64,000 nt of DNA, from NCBI GenBank assembly GCA_031292515.1, contig JARLGZ010000004.1:62001-126000 (forward strand), written 5' to 3'. Below the pieces are notes generated by a model. It was not told where the DNA came from. It did not search any database and saw nothing but the letters and a program-made list of their open reading frames with translations. This document shows positions 26,638 through 35,509 of the stretch, in pieces. The position numbers and the translations under genes were made by a program. Each line of letters starts with the position of its first letter. The stretch's first letter is position 1. The stretch is from Puia sp. Its GTDB lineage: Bacteria; Bacteroidota; Bacteroidia; Chitinophagales; Chitinophagaceae.

Positions 26638-27996
26638 TCAGAATATCCTGCCGCTGATCAGTTTGTTCACGTGTGCTTCCAGTTCCGGGATCTTTATCTT
26701 CTCTGTCACGTCAAAGGCGAAGGCATTGATCAGCAATCCCTTTGCAGTCTCTTCCCCGATGCCCCTGGCACGAAGATAGAAGAGCGCCTCGTCACTGAAC
26801 TGCCCTACCGTAGACCCGTGGCTGCACTTTACATCATCGGCATAGATCTCGAGCTGAGGCTTCGAGTCGACCGTCGCTTTCCGGCCCATCAGGAGATTGT
26901 TGTTCTGCTGAAAAGCATTGGTCTTCTGCGCATCTTTATATACATGGATCTTGCCGTTAAAAACCCCCGAAGACTGTTCCGACAATACCCCCTTGTACAA
27001 TTCATTACTATAGCAGTTGGGTTTGCGGTGTTCGACAAACGTATGATTGTCGACCAACTGGTTACCCGACGCCAGGTAGAGGCCATATAGATTTGTCTCC
27101 GTATGCTCTTCATTCAACAACACATGCAGTTCATTCCGTAAGAGGTCGGACCGTTGCAGGCAAAAAGTATAATTGTTGTAGACGCTGTTCTTTTTCTGGC
27201 TGACCATCGTATGCTGGACCAGCCGGGAGTTGACACCGGCCATCTCCACCAGGTAGTGATCCATCTTCGAATCCGCTTCGAGGACGATCTCCGTCAGGCT
27301 GTTGACGAACAACTTAGCCTCCGGCACGCTGCCGACCACGGATTCTATGATCGTCACCGAAGCATTCCGGTTGACCACGATCCGGTGACGCGGCTGTACC
27401 AGGAGATTGTATCCCGAAGTAAACACATGGATGATATGAAGCGGTTTGTCAAGGGAAAAACCCGCTTTCACCTCTATAAACAACCCATTGGAGAACAGGG
27501 CCGCGTTGAGAGCAGTGAAATGATATTTTTCAGATTCCTCCGAATGCCCGAAACAGGCGGCGAGACCAGGGTCCTGTACGGCCTCCGCGATCGTAATGAG
27601 CCGGATACCCTCGGGAAGACGATGCGAGGCCCCGTCGGCGGAAAGCAAGTTCCCGTTTACCAGGGTGAGCTGATAACAATCCAGGGATTCGATCCCCGCG
27701 CCGGCCACCAGCGCATGATCCACGGGTTCCGGATGCACATAGGCGTTCAATCCGGTCGATGGGTTCGCCGGGGGCGTTTGAATCGCAAAATCATCTTTCA
27801 GGAACCGCGTGATATTGGTGTACTTCCAATCCTCGTTCTTAATAGTCGGAAATCCCCGTTCAGTGAATGTATGAAAGGCCGTCTTTCTTCCTTTCAGCAC
27901 TTCATTCCCCTCTTTTGCCCGACCCGCAGCCGCAATCAGCGTGTCGAATCCATTTTCCAACTCCCCATACAGGGGTATCGTAAGGTCTTTGATCAT
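26638..27996 (-). CDS. sufD: Fe-S scaffold complex protein SufD
   Basis: A 452-residue SufB/SufD-family beta-helix protein; it lacks the extra SufB cysteine-rich features. Markers are KNEDWKYTNITRFLKDDF near residue 55 and the C-terminal DVKCSHGSTVGQFSDEALFYLRARGI containing the conserved His. It pairs with SufB and SufC in the scaffold complex. It lies 12 bp after sufC. Confidence 0.94.
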   Translation of the reverse strand: MIKDLTIPLYGELENGFDTLIAAAGRAKEGNEVLKGRKTAFHTFTERGFPTIKNEDWKYTNITRFLKDDFAIQTPPANPSTGLNAYVHPEPVDHALVAGAGIESLDCYQLTLVNGNLLSADGASHRLPEGIRLITIAEAVQDPGLAACFGHSEESEKYHFTALNAALFSNGLFIEVKAGFSLDKPLHIIHVFTSGYNLLVQPRHRIVVNRNASVTIIESVVGSVPEAKLFVNSLTEIVLEADSKMDHYLVEMAGVNSRLVQHTMVSQKKNSVYNNYTFCLQRSDLLRNELHVLLNEEHTETNLYGLYLASGNQLVDNHTFVEHRKPNCYSNELYKGVLSEQSSGVFNGKIHVYKDAQKTNAFQQNNNLLMGRKATVDSKPQLEIYADDVKCSHGSTVGQFSDEALFYLRARGIGEETAKGLLINAFAFDVTEKIKIPELEAHVNKLISGRIF

Positions 27997-28008
27997 CTTT
28001 GTCTTTGA

Positions 28009-28821
28009 TTATTGAATGGCTTCCTTTTCGCCCAGCTGCATTTCACCAAGCTGTTTCTCTTCCGCCTGTTTCTCATCGACCTGTTCCTTCAGCCAGTCGT
28101 AGCCTTTTTCTTCCAGCTCCAGCGCCAGTTCCTTGGTGCCTGACTTCACGATCCGGCCATCGTATAAAACGTGCACGAAATCGGGAACGATATAGTCCAG
28201 CAGCCTTTGATAGTGCGTGATCATCACGAAGGCATTTTTCTCCGAACGCAGTTTGTTGACCCCTTTCGATACGATACGCAAGGCATCGATATCGAGACCG
28301 GAGTCTGTCTCGTCCAGGATGGCGAGCCGGGGCTCCAGCATGGCCAGCTGCAGGATCTCATTTCTTTTCTTCTCGCCACCGCTAAATCCTTCGTTTAAGG
28401 ACCTGTTGACCAGCTTTGCATCGAACTCTACCAGCTTCTGCTTCTCCTTCGTCAGTCTGAGGAATTCCTTAGCGTCCAGGGGAGCGAGTCCCTTATAAGT
28501 CCGGATCTCGGTGAGCGCTGTCTTTAAGAAGTTGATATTGGAAACACCCGGGATCTCGATCGGGTATTGAAATGCCAGGAAAAGACCTTCACGCGCGCGA
28601 ATCTCCGGAGCCATATCCAGGAGATTCATCCCGTCGAAAAGAACTTCCCCTTCCGTGACATGATAGTTTTCTCTCCCGGCCAGCACGGAAGCCAGCGAAC
28701 TCTTGCCCGAACCGTTAGGTCCCATGATCGCATGAACTTCTCCCGCATTGACCGTAAGGTTTATGCCCTTCAGGATCTTCTTGTCCTCTACTTCAGCATG
28801 TAAATTTTTGATCGTCAGCAT
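28009..28821 (-). CDS. sufC: SufC ATPase of the Fe-S scaffold complex
   Basis: A 270-residue ABC-type ATPase. Walker A is GPNGSGKSS, the signature is GFSGGEKKRNE, Walker B is LAILDETDSGLD and the switch His is in MITHYQRLL. SufC proteins usually end near residue 250; here a Glu/Gln/Lys-rich tail follows (DEKQAEEKQLGEMQLGEKEA) built of an EKQ/GEMQLGE repeat. The extra tail probably arose by repeat expansion and is unlikely to be part of the ATPase core. Confidence 0.95.
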   Translation of the reverse strand: MLTIKNLHAEVEDKKILKGINLTVNAGEVHAIMGPNGSGKSSLASVLAGRENYHVTEGEVLFDGMNLLDMAPEIRAREGLFLAFQYPIEIPGVSNINFLKTALTEIRTYKGLAPLDAKEFLRLTKEKQKLVEFDAKLVNRSLNEGFSGGEKKRNEILQLAMLEPRLAILDETDSGLDIDALRIVSKGVNKLRSEKNAFVMITHYQRLLDYIVPDFVHVLYDGRIVKSGTKELALELEEKGYDWLKEQVDEKQAEEKQLGEMQLGEKEAIQ

Positions 28822-28926
28822 TACTCTTATAGGTTGTTTGAACTATTTAATCGTATCTCCATCAAATCGAAATCCTCCTCTCGGTATCTCCCCAACATTT
28901 CCTACTCACTCCTCTTCACCAATTAT

Positions 28927-28961
28927 TCACTACTGACCACTGACCACTCACCGCTCACTAC
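28927..28961. repeat. Five-copy 7-bp tandem repeat directly after sufB
   Basis: Exact units are TCACTAC, TGACCAC, TGACCAC, TCACCGC and TCACTAC, ending next to the sufB stop codon at 28963. On the transcribed strand the unit is GTAGTGA, which carries TAG and TGA. It is the same unit family as at 17115-17149. Neighbouring sequence to about 28880 continues with weaker copies. Confidence 0.88.
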
Positions 28962-28962
28962 A

Positions 28963-30414
28963 CTATCCCACGCTTCCCTCCAGCGTAATCGACAGCAGTT
29001 TCTGGGCTTCCACCGCGAACTCCATCGGCAGCTGGTTCAACACTTCCCGGGCATACCCGTTCACGATCAGCGCCACCGCTTTTTCAGAATCGATCCCCCG
29101 CTGGTTCAGATAGAAGATCTGATCCTCCCCGATCTTCGAAGTAGTCGCCTCGTGTTCGATCGTCGCGGTATTGTTCTTCGACTCGATATAAGGGAAGGTA
29201 TGGGCTCCGCATTTGTCCCCGATTAGCAGGGAATCGCATTGCGTGAAATTCCTGGCTTCTTCGGCTTTAGGCCCCATCTGCACCAGGCCGCGATAGCTGT
29301 TATTTCCATGACCGGCCGAGATCCCCTTGGAAATAATCCTGCTTTTTGTATGACGGCCGATATGGTGCATCTTGGTACCGGTATCGGCAATCTGCTTGTT
29401 GCGGGTGACCGCGACGGAATAAAACTCTCCTGTGGAATAGTCCCCCTGCAGGATTACGCTGGGGTATTTCCAGGTGATGGCGGAACCCGTCTCCACCTGC
29501 GTCCAGGAGATCTTCGCATGGTCGCCCTTGCAGATCCCGCGCTTCGTTACAAAATTATAGATCCCGCCTACCCCGTCCTTGTTGCCAGGATACCAGTTCT
29601 GCACCGTCGAATATTTGATCTCCGCATTCCCAAGCGCCACCAGCTCCACGACGGCCGCATGCAGCTGATTCTCATCACGCATCGGCGCCGTACACCCTTC
29701 CAGGTAGCTAACATAGCTCCCTTCATCGGCAATGATCAGGGTACGCTCGAACTGACCCGTATTCTCGGCATTGATCCGGAAATAAGTGGACAGCTCCATC
29801 GGGCAACGCACCCCTTTGGGGATATATACAAAGGATCCGTCGGAAAAAACCGACGCATTCAGGGCCGCGAAAATATTATCGGAATGGGGAACCACCGAAC
29901 CCAGGTATTTCTTTACCAGTTCCGGGTGCTCCTGCACGGCATCGCCAAAAGAACAAAAGATGATGCCCAGCTCGTTCAACTTCTCTTTATAGGAAGTCGC
30001 CACCGAAACGCTGTCGAAGACCACGTCTACGGCTACCCCCGCCAACACCTTCTGCTCATTCAGGGAAATCCCCAGCTTTTCAAAGGTTGCCAGCAGTTCG
30101 GGATCGACTTCGTCCAGGCTATTGTATTTCTTCTTGTTCCTGGGAGCGGCATAGTAAGATATCTGCTGGAAATCGATGGCGGGCAACTCGAAATTCTGCC
30201 ATTTGGGAAGCTCTTGCCTTAAAAAAGACTGATACCCCTTCAAACGCCAGCTCAACAACCACTCAGGTTCTTTTTTCTTGGCGGAAATGAACCGGATAGT
30301 ATCTTCATTTAACCCTATGGGAGCAATATCCGTCTCTATATCGGTGACAAAACCGAACTCATATTCCTTATTCGCAATATTATCTATTAACTCGTTGTCA
30401 TTCATGATTGCCAA
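28963..30414 (-). CDS. sufB: Fe-S scaffold complex protein SufB
   Basis: A 483-residue core scaffold subunit. Typical segments are [23 protein letters not shown] (split across about residues 200-222), [21 protein letters not shown] with the functional cysteine, [21 protein letters not shown] and the C-terminal [18 protein letters not shown]. It assembles with SufC and SufD. It is the second gene of the operon and is followed by a 140-bp repeat spacer before sufC. Confidence 0.96.
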   Translation of the reverse strand: MAIMNDNELIDNIANKEYEFGFVTDIETDIAPIGLNEDTIRFISAKKKEPEWLLSWRLKGYQSFLRQELPKWQNFELPAIDFQQISYYAAPRNKKKYNSLDEVDPELLATFEKLGISLNEQKVLAGVAVDVVFDSVSVATSYKEKLNELGIIFCSFGDAVQEHPELVKKYLGSVVPHSDNIFAALNASVFSDGSFVYIPKGVRCPMELSTYFRINAENTGQFERTLIIADEGSYVSYLEGCTAPMRDENQLHAAVVELVALGNAEIKYSTVQNWYPGNKDGVGGIYNFVTKRGICKGDHAKISWTQVETGSAITWKYPSVILQGDYSTGEFYSVAVTRNKQIADTGTKMHHIGRHTKSRIISKGISAGHGNNSYRGLVQMGPKAEEARNFTQCDSLLIGDKCGAHTFPYIESKNNTATIEHEATTSKIGEDQIFYLNQRGIDSEKAVALIVNGYAREVLNQLPMEFAVEAQKLLSITLEGSVG

Positions 30415-30465
30415 TTTAATCTCCGATGCAAAGATCAGGTATAAAGAGCGAAAATACTAAACTTA

Positions 30466-30792
30466 CTAAACCGCGAAACTTTCCCCGCAACTGCAAGTCC
30501 GGGATGCATTCGGGTTGTTGAAAAACAAGCCTTTACCGTTCAGTCCGCCCTTATAATCCAGCTCGGTACCATACAGATATAAAAGACTTTTCATATCTAC
30601 CACCACCTTGACGCCCTTGTCCTCGAACTCCTGGTCCGATTCCTTTCTTTGAGTGTCGAAACTCATCTGATATTCAAGGCCTGAACAGCCGCCGCCGCGC
30701 ACACCCACCCGCAAAAAAGCCCCCTCGCCGGGATTCTGCTCGACCATCAGGTTTTGAATATATTCCTTGGCCGTTGAAGATACTGTAATCAT
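30466..30792 (-). CDS. sufA: SufA/IscA-type Fe-S carrier protein
   Basis: A 108-residue A-type carrier with the three conserved cysteines: GGGCSGLEYQM and the C-terminal SRTCSCGESF. It receives clusters from SufBCD and passes them to apoproteins. It is the first gene of the suf operon. A good A/G-rich ribosome-binding-like sequence AAAAGGATCC precedes the ATG. Confidence 0.94.
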   Translation of the reverse strand: MITVSSTAKEYIQNLMVEQNPGEGAFLRVGVRGGGCSGLEYQMSFDTQRKESDQEFEDKGVKVVVDMKSLLYLYGTELDYKGGLNGKGLFFNNPNASRTCSCGESFAV

Positions 30793-30818
30793 AATTGGAT
30801 CCTTTTAGACTATAAAAA

Positions 30819-30845
30819 CAAATAACAGACCACAGGGGTTGTCAA
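30819..30845 (-). promoter_or_regulatory. Candidate promoter of the suf operon
   Basis: On the minus strand a TTG (in TTGACA, 30845-30843) is followed after 18 bp by TATTTG (30824-30819). This is close to the Bacteroidota TTG / TAnnTTTG arrangement, one base short in the -7 box. It lies 27-53 bp ahead of sufA. Confidence 0.4.
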
Positions 30846-30933
30846 TTCCCTCAAATTAAACAATATTTTTCGGCTCCATGCCTTTGCAGGTCGTTATTCC
30901 GTTCAAAGCTCCTGAAATTCCGGGATTCGAAAG

Positions 30934-32622
30934 TCACTGCCGGTCCTGGTGCCCCGTCACCGCCTGTATGGGTCTGCCAATACAGCCACTAGGCATCTGA
31001 ATATGCAACAATGACGCGATCGTGGGGGCTATATCCGTCATATTGACGATGGCGTTCGTGCTTCCGTGCTGAATACCCCAGCCCATGAACAACAGGGGGA
31101 TATGCGTGTCATAGGGATTCCATGAACCATGCGTCGTACCTGTCTTGCCTTCCGATTCGAACCAGCCCGCATTCAGGGCCAGTTGCACCGCCCCGCTTCT
31201 CTTGAAATTATACCCGTTGATCATCATGGTTTTTATCGGCTCCGGGATTGGTGCTTCCCCGATCTTCGCCATGTCCACCGCGTATGCGATGCCCGGCTGC
31301 TGCTGGCAATACTCGACGGTACGCTTCTTAATTGCATCGAAATCAAGGTGATAGCCATTTATCTTCCCCATGTCAAAACTGATCTGATAGTTCATCCCCG
31401 AGCGCACCAGCTTCTCGATACCGAATCTCCCCGCCAGCATTTTATTCAGGCTGTCGACCAGCGCCCCATCGTTCCAATAATCGGCAGGAATTTCATGCTC
31501 CTGGCTGAAACCTATGGAATGCGCAGCCCCATGATCCGCGGACAGAAATACCAGGTACTGCCCCTTACCTACGCTGGCATCCAGGAATTGAAAAAAGGCC
31601 GCCAGATCCTTATCCAGCCGCAGATATGTATCTTCCGCTTCGATCGAATTAGGACCGAACATGTGCCCGACATAATCAGTTGAAGCACAGTTTATTGTCA
31701 AGAAGTCCGTGGCCTCCCCATGACCCAGCTGATACCCTTCGACCGCCTGTCTGGCGAAATCCAGGGTGAGCGTATTGCCAAACGGCGTTGCCCGGAGGCT
31801 CCCCCGGCTCCTGGCGTAGATCTCGTCGGTTTTATGCGGAAACGTGCTGGTAGTCTCGCCCGAAAACCTTCCCTCGTAGGGCCGGTCGTCCGGATCACTC
31901 TCGCGATAGGTCCCGATCGGGTATAAAGTATTCCAACCCCCGGCCGCCAGTTTTGCGGCGGGTTGGCCGCTATTGTATTTTTCGACCCAGGCCGGCAGCT
32001 GCTGCATATAATAGGTGGAAGTGATAAAATTCCCGGAGCCGTCGTCAAACCAGAATGCCGCGGTCGCCGCGTGACCCGCAGGCAGGATACTTGCCCGGTC
32101 CTTAAGAGAGACTCCTACTACGCGGGAACGGAAATTAGTCGCCAGCCGGAGTTCATCGGTCACGGTGGACACCATCAGATTACGGGGAGACATCTTCCCG
32201 CCCCTGGTGTTCGAACCCACGGCGCTGACCGTGCTGTCATCCGTACAATATTGATGCTGTCCCGTCATTTGTTCGATCCAGTCATTACTGCTGATTCCCG
32301 TCAGCGAGGGGACCGAGCCGGTAAAAATACAGGTATGACCTACCGCCGTATAGGAGGGAAGATAGTTGATCAGGGTATTTTCACAGGAGAACCCCTCCCC
32401 GATCAGTCTCCGGAATCCACCGCTGCTGTAGCGATCGTAGTATCGGTAGAGATAGTCCCAGCGCATCTGGTCTACCACGATTCCCACCACCAGCTTCGGA
32501 CGGCTCAGGGGAGCCGTTGCCGGGGCGGCGGAAGCCTGTCGCCGCAAGGGTTTGCCGGATTGCGCCGCCGAAGAAAAGAAAAGACCCAAAACCAGGACGA
32601 AAAAACCAACATTCCGAAGCAT
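30934..32622 (-). CDS. PafA-type alkaline phosphatase/phosphodiesterase-superfamily enzyme
   Basis: A 562-residue exported enzyme of the alkaline phosphatase superfamily. A signal peptide (about residues 1-20) is followed by VVDQMRWDYLYRY with the first metal-binding Asp, the nucleophile region YTAVGHTCIFTGS with Thr as the likely nucleophile, the metal site FLSADHGAAHSIG and the final metal His in THGSWNPYDTHIPLLFMG. This layout fits the Thr-type phosphate-irrepressible PafA group of Bacteroidota, which acts on phosphomonoesters in the periplasm. It is a single gene divergent from the PLP enzyme gene at 32797. Confidence 0.88.
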   Translation of the reverse strand: MLRNVGFFVLVLGLFFSSAAQSGKPLRRQASAAPATAPLSRPKLVVGIVVDQMRWDYLYRYYDRYSSGGFRRLIGEGFSCENTLINYLPSYTAVGHTCIFTGSVPSLTGISSNDWIEQMTGQHQYCTDDSTVSAVGSNTRGGKMSPRNLMVSTVTDELRLATNFRSRVVGVSLKDRASILPAGHAATAAFWFDDGSGNFITSTYYMQQLPAWVEKYNSGQPAAKLAAGGWNTLYPIGTYRESDPDDRPYEGRFSGETTSTFPHKTDEIYARSRGSLRATPFGNTLTLDFARQAVEGYQLGHGEATDFLTINCASTDYVGHMFGPNSIEAEDTYLRLDKDLAAFFQFLDASVGKGQYLVFLSADHGAAHSIGFSQEHEIPADYWNDGALVDSLNKMLAGRFGIEKLVRSGMNYQISFDMGKINGYHLDFDAIKKRTVEYCQQQPGIAYAVDMAKIGEAPIPEPIKTMMINGYNFKRSGAVQLALNAGWFESEGKTGTTHGSWNPYDTHIPLLFMGWGIQHGSTNAIVNMTDIAPTIASLLHIQMPSGCIGRPIQAVTGHQDRQ

Positions 32623-32734
32623 GAAGAAAATTTGCGCAAAACTACGCCAAAATGCCTTATGTTCAATGCATCCCGGCGGTCATTGACACGATCATCCTTC
32701 CCGCAATTTCGAAAACCACCGATCGGTTCCCGAA

Positions 32735-32764
32735 TTGCTCATTTATTCAAATGCGTTACTTTTG
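32735..32764 (+). promoter_or_regulatory. Bacteroidota-type promoter of the PLP enzyme gene
   Basis: TTG at 32735-32737, a 19-bp spacer and TACTTTTG at 32757-32764 match the -33 TTG / -7 TAnnTTTG consensus exactly. Transcription would start near 32771, 26 bp ahead of the start codon. Confidence 0.7.
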
Positions 32765-32796
32765 TTCAAGTTTTGAACCTTTAATCATTTCATAAC

Positions 32797-34053
32797 ATGG
32801 CAGATATTTTTGAAAAACTACTGAAGCACAACGGGCCCATCGGCCAGCATCGCGAAAGAGCACATGGATATTTTGCATTCCCCAAACTGGAGGGAGAGAT
32901 CGGCAGCCGCATGGTCTTTCGCGGGAAAGAGAAGATCGTTTGGAGCCTGAATAATTACCTCGGGCTTGCCAATCACCCGGCCATACGGAAGATAGACGCC
33001 GAAGCGGCCGCCCAGTTTGGGATGGCAGCGCCCATGGGCGCCCGGATGATGAGCGGCAACAGTAACTATCACGAGCAGCTGGAAAAAGAACTGGCCGAAT
33101 TTGAGGGCAAGGAAGACGCTACCCTTTTTAACTATGGATACCAGGGAATTATGAGCGCCATCGATGCCATTTGCGGACGCCATGACGTGATCGTATACGA
33201 TGCCGAAAGCCACGCCTGCATCATCGACGGGCTGAGGCTCCACCCGGGACATCGCTATGTATTCAAACACAATGATATAGAAGACTGCGAAAAACAGTTG
33301 CAGCGTGCCCAGGCACTTGTGGAAAAACAAAAGACCGGCGGAATCCTGGTCATCACCGAAGGTGTATTCGGCATGGCTGGCGACCAGGGCAAACTGAAAG
33401 AGATCGCCGCCCTGAAAGACAAATATGAATTCCGCCTGCTCGTGGACGACGCGCATGGCTTCGGTACGCTCGGAAAGACGGGTGCCGGCGCCGGGGAAGA
33501 ACAGGGCGTACAGGACCAGATCGATCTGTATTTTTCCACCTTCGCCAAATCGATGGCCTCCATCGGCGCATTCATGGCCGGCGACCGCGCCATCATCGAC
33601 TATATCCGCTACAACACGCGCTCCCAGATATTTGCAAAAAGCCTGCCGATGCCCATCACGATCGGTAACCTCAAGAGACTGGAACTCCTCAAGACCCAGC
33701 CCGCTCTTCGCAAAAAGCTATGGGATGTGGTCTCCAAACTTCAAAAAGGACTAAAGGAAAGAGGCTTCGACATCGGAAAGACGAATTCACCCGTCACCCC
33801 CGTCTACATGAAAGGCGATGTCCCCGAAGCGACCGCAATGGTCATGGACCTGCGCGAAAACTACAATATCTTCTGCTCGATCGTCGTATACCCGGTCATC
33901 CCGAAGGGTCACATCATATACAGGCTCGTCCCAACGGCAGCCCATACCACCGAGGACATCGAACTGACGCTCCGGGCATTCGAAGAAACCAAGAAAAAGC
34001 TCGATGCCGGAGATTATAAGGTACACGCCATCCCCGACATGGCGCAGGCCTGA
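32797..34053 (+). CDS. Alpha-oxoamine synthase-family PLP enzyme (AONS/serine palmitoyltransferase-like)
   Basis: A 418-residue fold-type I PLP enzyme. The coenzyme Asp/His site is VDDAHGFGTLGKTGAG, the Schiff-base lysine is in FSTFAKSMASIGAF, and SLNNYLGLANHP and MMSGNSNYHEQLE are family motifs. These enzymes condense an amino acid with an acyl-CoA; serine palmitoyltransferase, 8-amino-7-oxononanoate synthase and Kbl are relatives. The sequence differs from the Sphingobacterium serine palmitoyltransferase as I recall it, so this may be a paralogue with another acyl or amino acid substrate. No biotin or sphingolipid gene is adjacent to decide. Confidence 0.85.
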   Translation: MADIFEKLLKHNGPIGQHRERAHGYFAFPKLEGEIGSRMVFRGKEKIVWSLNNYLGLANHPAIRKIDAEAAAQFGMAAPMGARMMSGNSNYHEQLEKELAEFEGKEDATLFNYGYQGIMSAIDAICGRHDVIVYDAESHACIIDGLRLHPGHRYVFKHNDIEDCEKQLQRAQALVEKQKTGGILVITEGVFGMAGDQGKLKEIAALKDKYEFRLLVDDAHGFGTLGKTGAGAGEEQGVQDQIDLYFSTFAKSMASIGAFMAGDRAIIDYIRYNTRSQIFAKSLPMPITIGNLKRLELLKTQPALRKKLWDVVSKLQKGLKERGFDIGKTNSPVTPVYMKGDVPEATAMVMDLRENYNIFCSIVVYPVIPKGHIIYRLVPTAAHTTEDIELTLRAFEETKKKLDAGDYKVHAIPDMAQA

Positions 34054-34139
34054 TCTTATTGCCGGCATAACCGGCATAATCTGATGGCCCGGCCCAATCC
34101 ATAAGCAATTATGGACTGCTGTAAAAGGAAAGACACGCC

Positions 34140-34400
34140 GATTGGCCGGCCCCGGGTCCATTCCAGCCGCGGCCATCCGAACCGTGGCCTGCCGTTTAAA
34201 CCCGGGGTCGTTTGAGCCCGCGCCATTTGAACCCTGAGCCAATCGAATCGTCCGGTTCGGACCCAATCAGCGGCCTCAGGTTCAAACGGGAGGCGTTCGA
34301 ACCTGAGCCATTCGAACCAACCATTGACACGGGAGCATTCCGACCGGGCTGACCGAATCGCGGCGACCGGAAACAGGTCAATCGGATATTGTCAATCCGG
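34140..34400. repeat. Degenerate repeat field with a strong stem-loop
   Basis: Units resembling TTCGAACCTGAGCCA and TTTGAACCCTGAGCCAA recur in direct and inverted orientation. The inverted pair at 34275-34288 and 34294-34307 (CTCAGGTTCAAACG against CGTTCGAACCTGAG) pairs at 13 of 14 positions around a 5-nt loop. Confidence 0.7.
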
Positions 34401-34604
34401 CTATTATTTTATTATAATAATGCAGGCTGCGGGTCATGAACAAGACGTAACAATGTTATAATAATGGCGTAACATTTAACATATTAATCTCTATTTTAAT
34501 ACGTATTGATTTTCCCACCCGATGAGCGGGCATACTAAACATTCCGGGTAACCGCCAAAAGCAGAGAAGGTAAAATATTGAGGAGCAGAGGATAACATAA
34601 TAAA

Positions 34605-34688
34605 CAAAAAAGCCTCCCTGTAAGGGGAGGCCGCACTAATCAAATACCATTAACCATTAAACCTTATCCTATGAAAAATCAAATATAA
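34605..34688. promoter_or_regulatory. Leader-like block: A-run, 7-bp hairpin and five-codon mini-frame
   Basis: An A run (34605-34611) precedes GCCTCCC (34612-34618) and GGGAGGC (34625-34631) with a 6-nt loop. Then comes ACCATTAACCATTAAACC and, at 34671-34688, ATG with codons for MKNQI and TAA. Read on the minus strand the hairpin is followed by a T run and could be an intrinsic terminator. Read on the plus strand the block looks like the 5' leader of a gene that is no longer there. Confidence 0.45.
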
Positions 34689-34821
34689 GCCGATAACGTC
34701 GAATTATCATGGTAAGTGGGGATTTTTTTTAAACTTTGCTCCGTAAATTGACCCGGATCAATCACGTCCGGGCCATTTGATCCTTTCCAGACAACGCTTT
34801 GACTTTTGCAGACCTATCCGG

Positions 34822-34915
34822 TAAACCATCGACCTGTAAACGCCATCGACACATAAACGCCACCGAATAGTAAGCCATCGACCAATAAACCATCGCCCGA
34901 TAAGCCGTCAAACGA
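34822..34915. repeat. Six-unit tandem repeat directly upstream of ubiX
   Basis: Units start at 34822, 34837, 34854, 34871, 34886 and 34901, with lengths 15, 17, 17, 15, 15 and 15 bp. Each begins TAAACC, TAAACG or TAAGCC and continues with (C)ATCGAC-like sequence. The last unit ends 5 bp before the ubiX start codon. Confidence 0.92.
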
Positions 34916-34920
34916 AAAAC

Positions 34921-35499
34921 ATGCGCAAAATTGTCGTCGCCATCACCGGAGCCAGCGGCTCGATCTACGCCAGGCTCCTGCTCAACAAGCTCGTGGCCTT
35001 AAAAGACCAATGGGAAGCGCTTTCGGTCGTAATGACCGAAAATGCAAAAGAAGTATGGGAAACAGAGTTGGAAGACAAAGCCTATGACCACTATCCCGCC
35101 GATACCGTTCGCTTTTTCTCCCAGCGGGATTTCCGCGCACCCTTCGCGTCTGGCTCCGGCCGTTACGATACGCTGATCATCATACCCTGTTCGATGGGCA
35201 CGCTCGGCCGCATCGCCACTGGCGTCTCGTCCGATCTTATCACCCGGGCAGCAGATGTCATCCTGAAAGAAAGAAGAAAATTAATCTGTGTCGTCCGGGA
35301 CACCCCCTATAACCTGGTCCATATCCGGAATATGGAGACCGTTACGCTGGCAGGAGGCATCATCTGTCCCGCTACGCCCTCTTTTTACAGCCGGCCCAAA
35401 ACCATCGAAGACGTGGCTGCCACGGTCGTCGATCGGGTCCTCGACCTCGCGGGACTGGATATCAGTACATTCCGTTGGGGAAACGAAAATAGTCAGTAG
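34921..35499 (+). CDS. ubiX: UbiX-family flavin prenyltransferase
   Basis: A 192-residue flavoprotein that makes prenylated FMN, the cofactor of UbiD-type decarboxylases. Typical motifs are the N-terminal FMN-binding VVAITGASGSIYARLLL, IIPCSMGTLGRIATGVSSDLITRAADV and RKLICVVRDTPYNLVHIRNM. A UbiD partner is not present in the window. Its upstream region is the six-unit repeat described separately, so the ribosome-binding region is repeat-derived. Confidence 0.93.
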   Translation: MRKIVVAITGASGSIYARLLLNKLVALKDQWEALSVVMTENAKEVWETELEDKAYDHYPADTVRFFSQRDFRAPFASGSGRYDTLIIIPCSMGTLGRIATGVSSDLITRAADVILKERRKLICVVRDTPYNLVHIRNMETVTLAGGIICPATPSFYSRPKTIEDVAATVVDRVLDLAGLDISTFRWGNENSQ

Positions 35500-35509
35500 G
35501 CATTGGTGA

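Larger units (their letters stand above)
34054..34920. other. Long gene-free region rich in repeats and hairpins
   Basis: This 0.87-kb gap has no credible gene. It contains repeat-built sequence (about 34140-34400), a 14-bp-arm stem-loop at 34275-34307, an AT-rich stretch (about 34400-34520), a leader-like block with a 7-bp hairpin and a five-codon frame (34605-34688), and a six-unit tandem repeat immediately before ubiX (34822-34915). Confidence 0.7.

Noticed and set aside
17115-34915. Tandem repeats considered as CRISPR arrays
   Set aside because: Units are 7-21 bp, directly abutting and without unique spacers of constant length; no cas genes are present.
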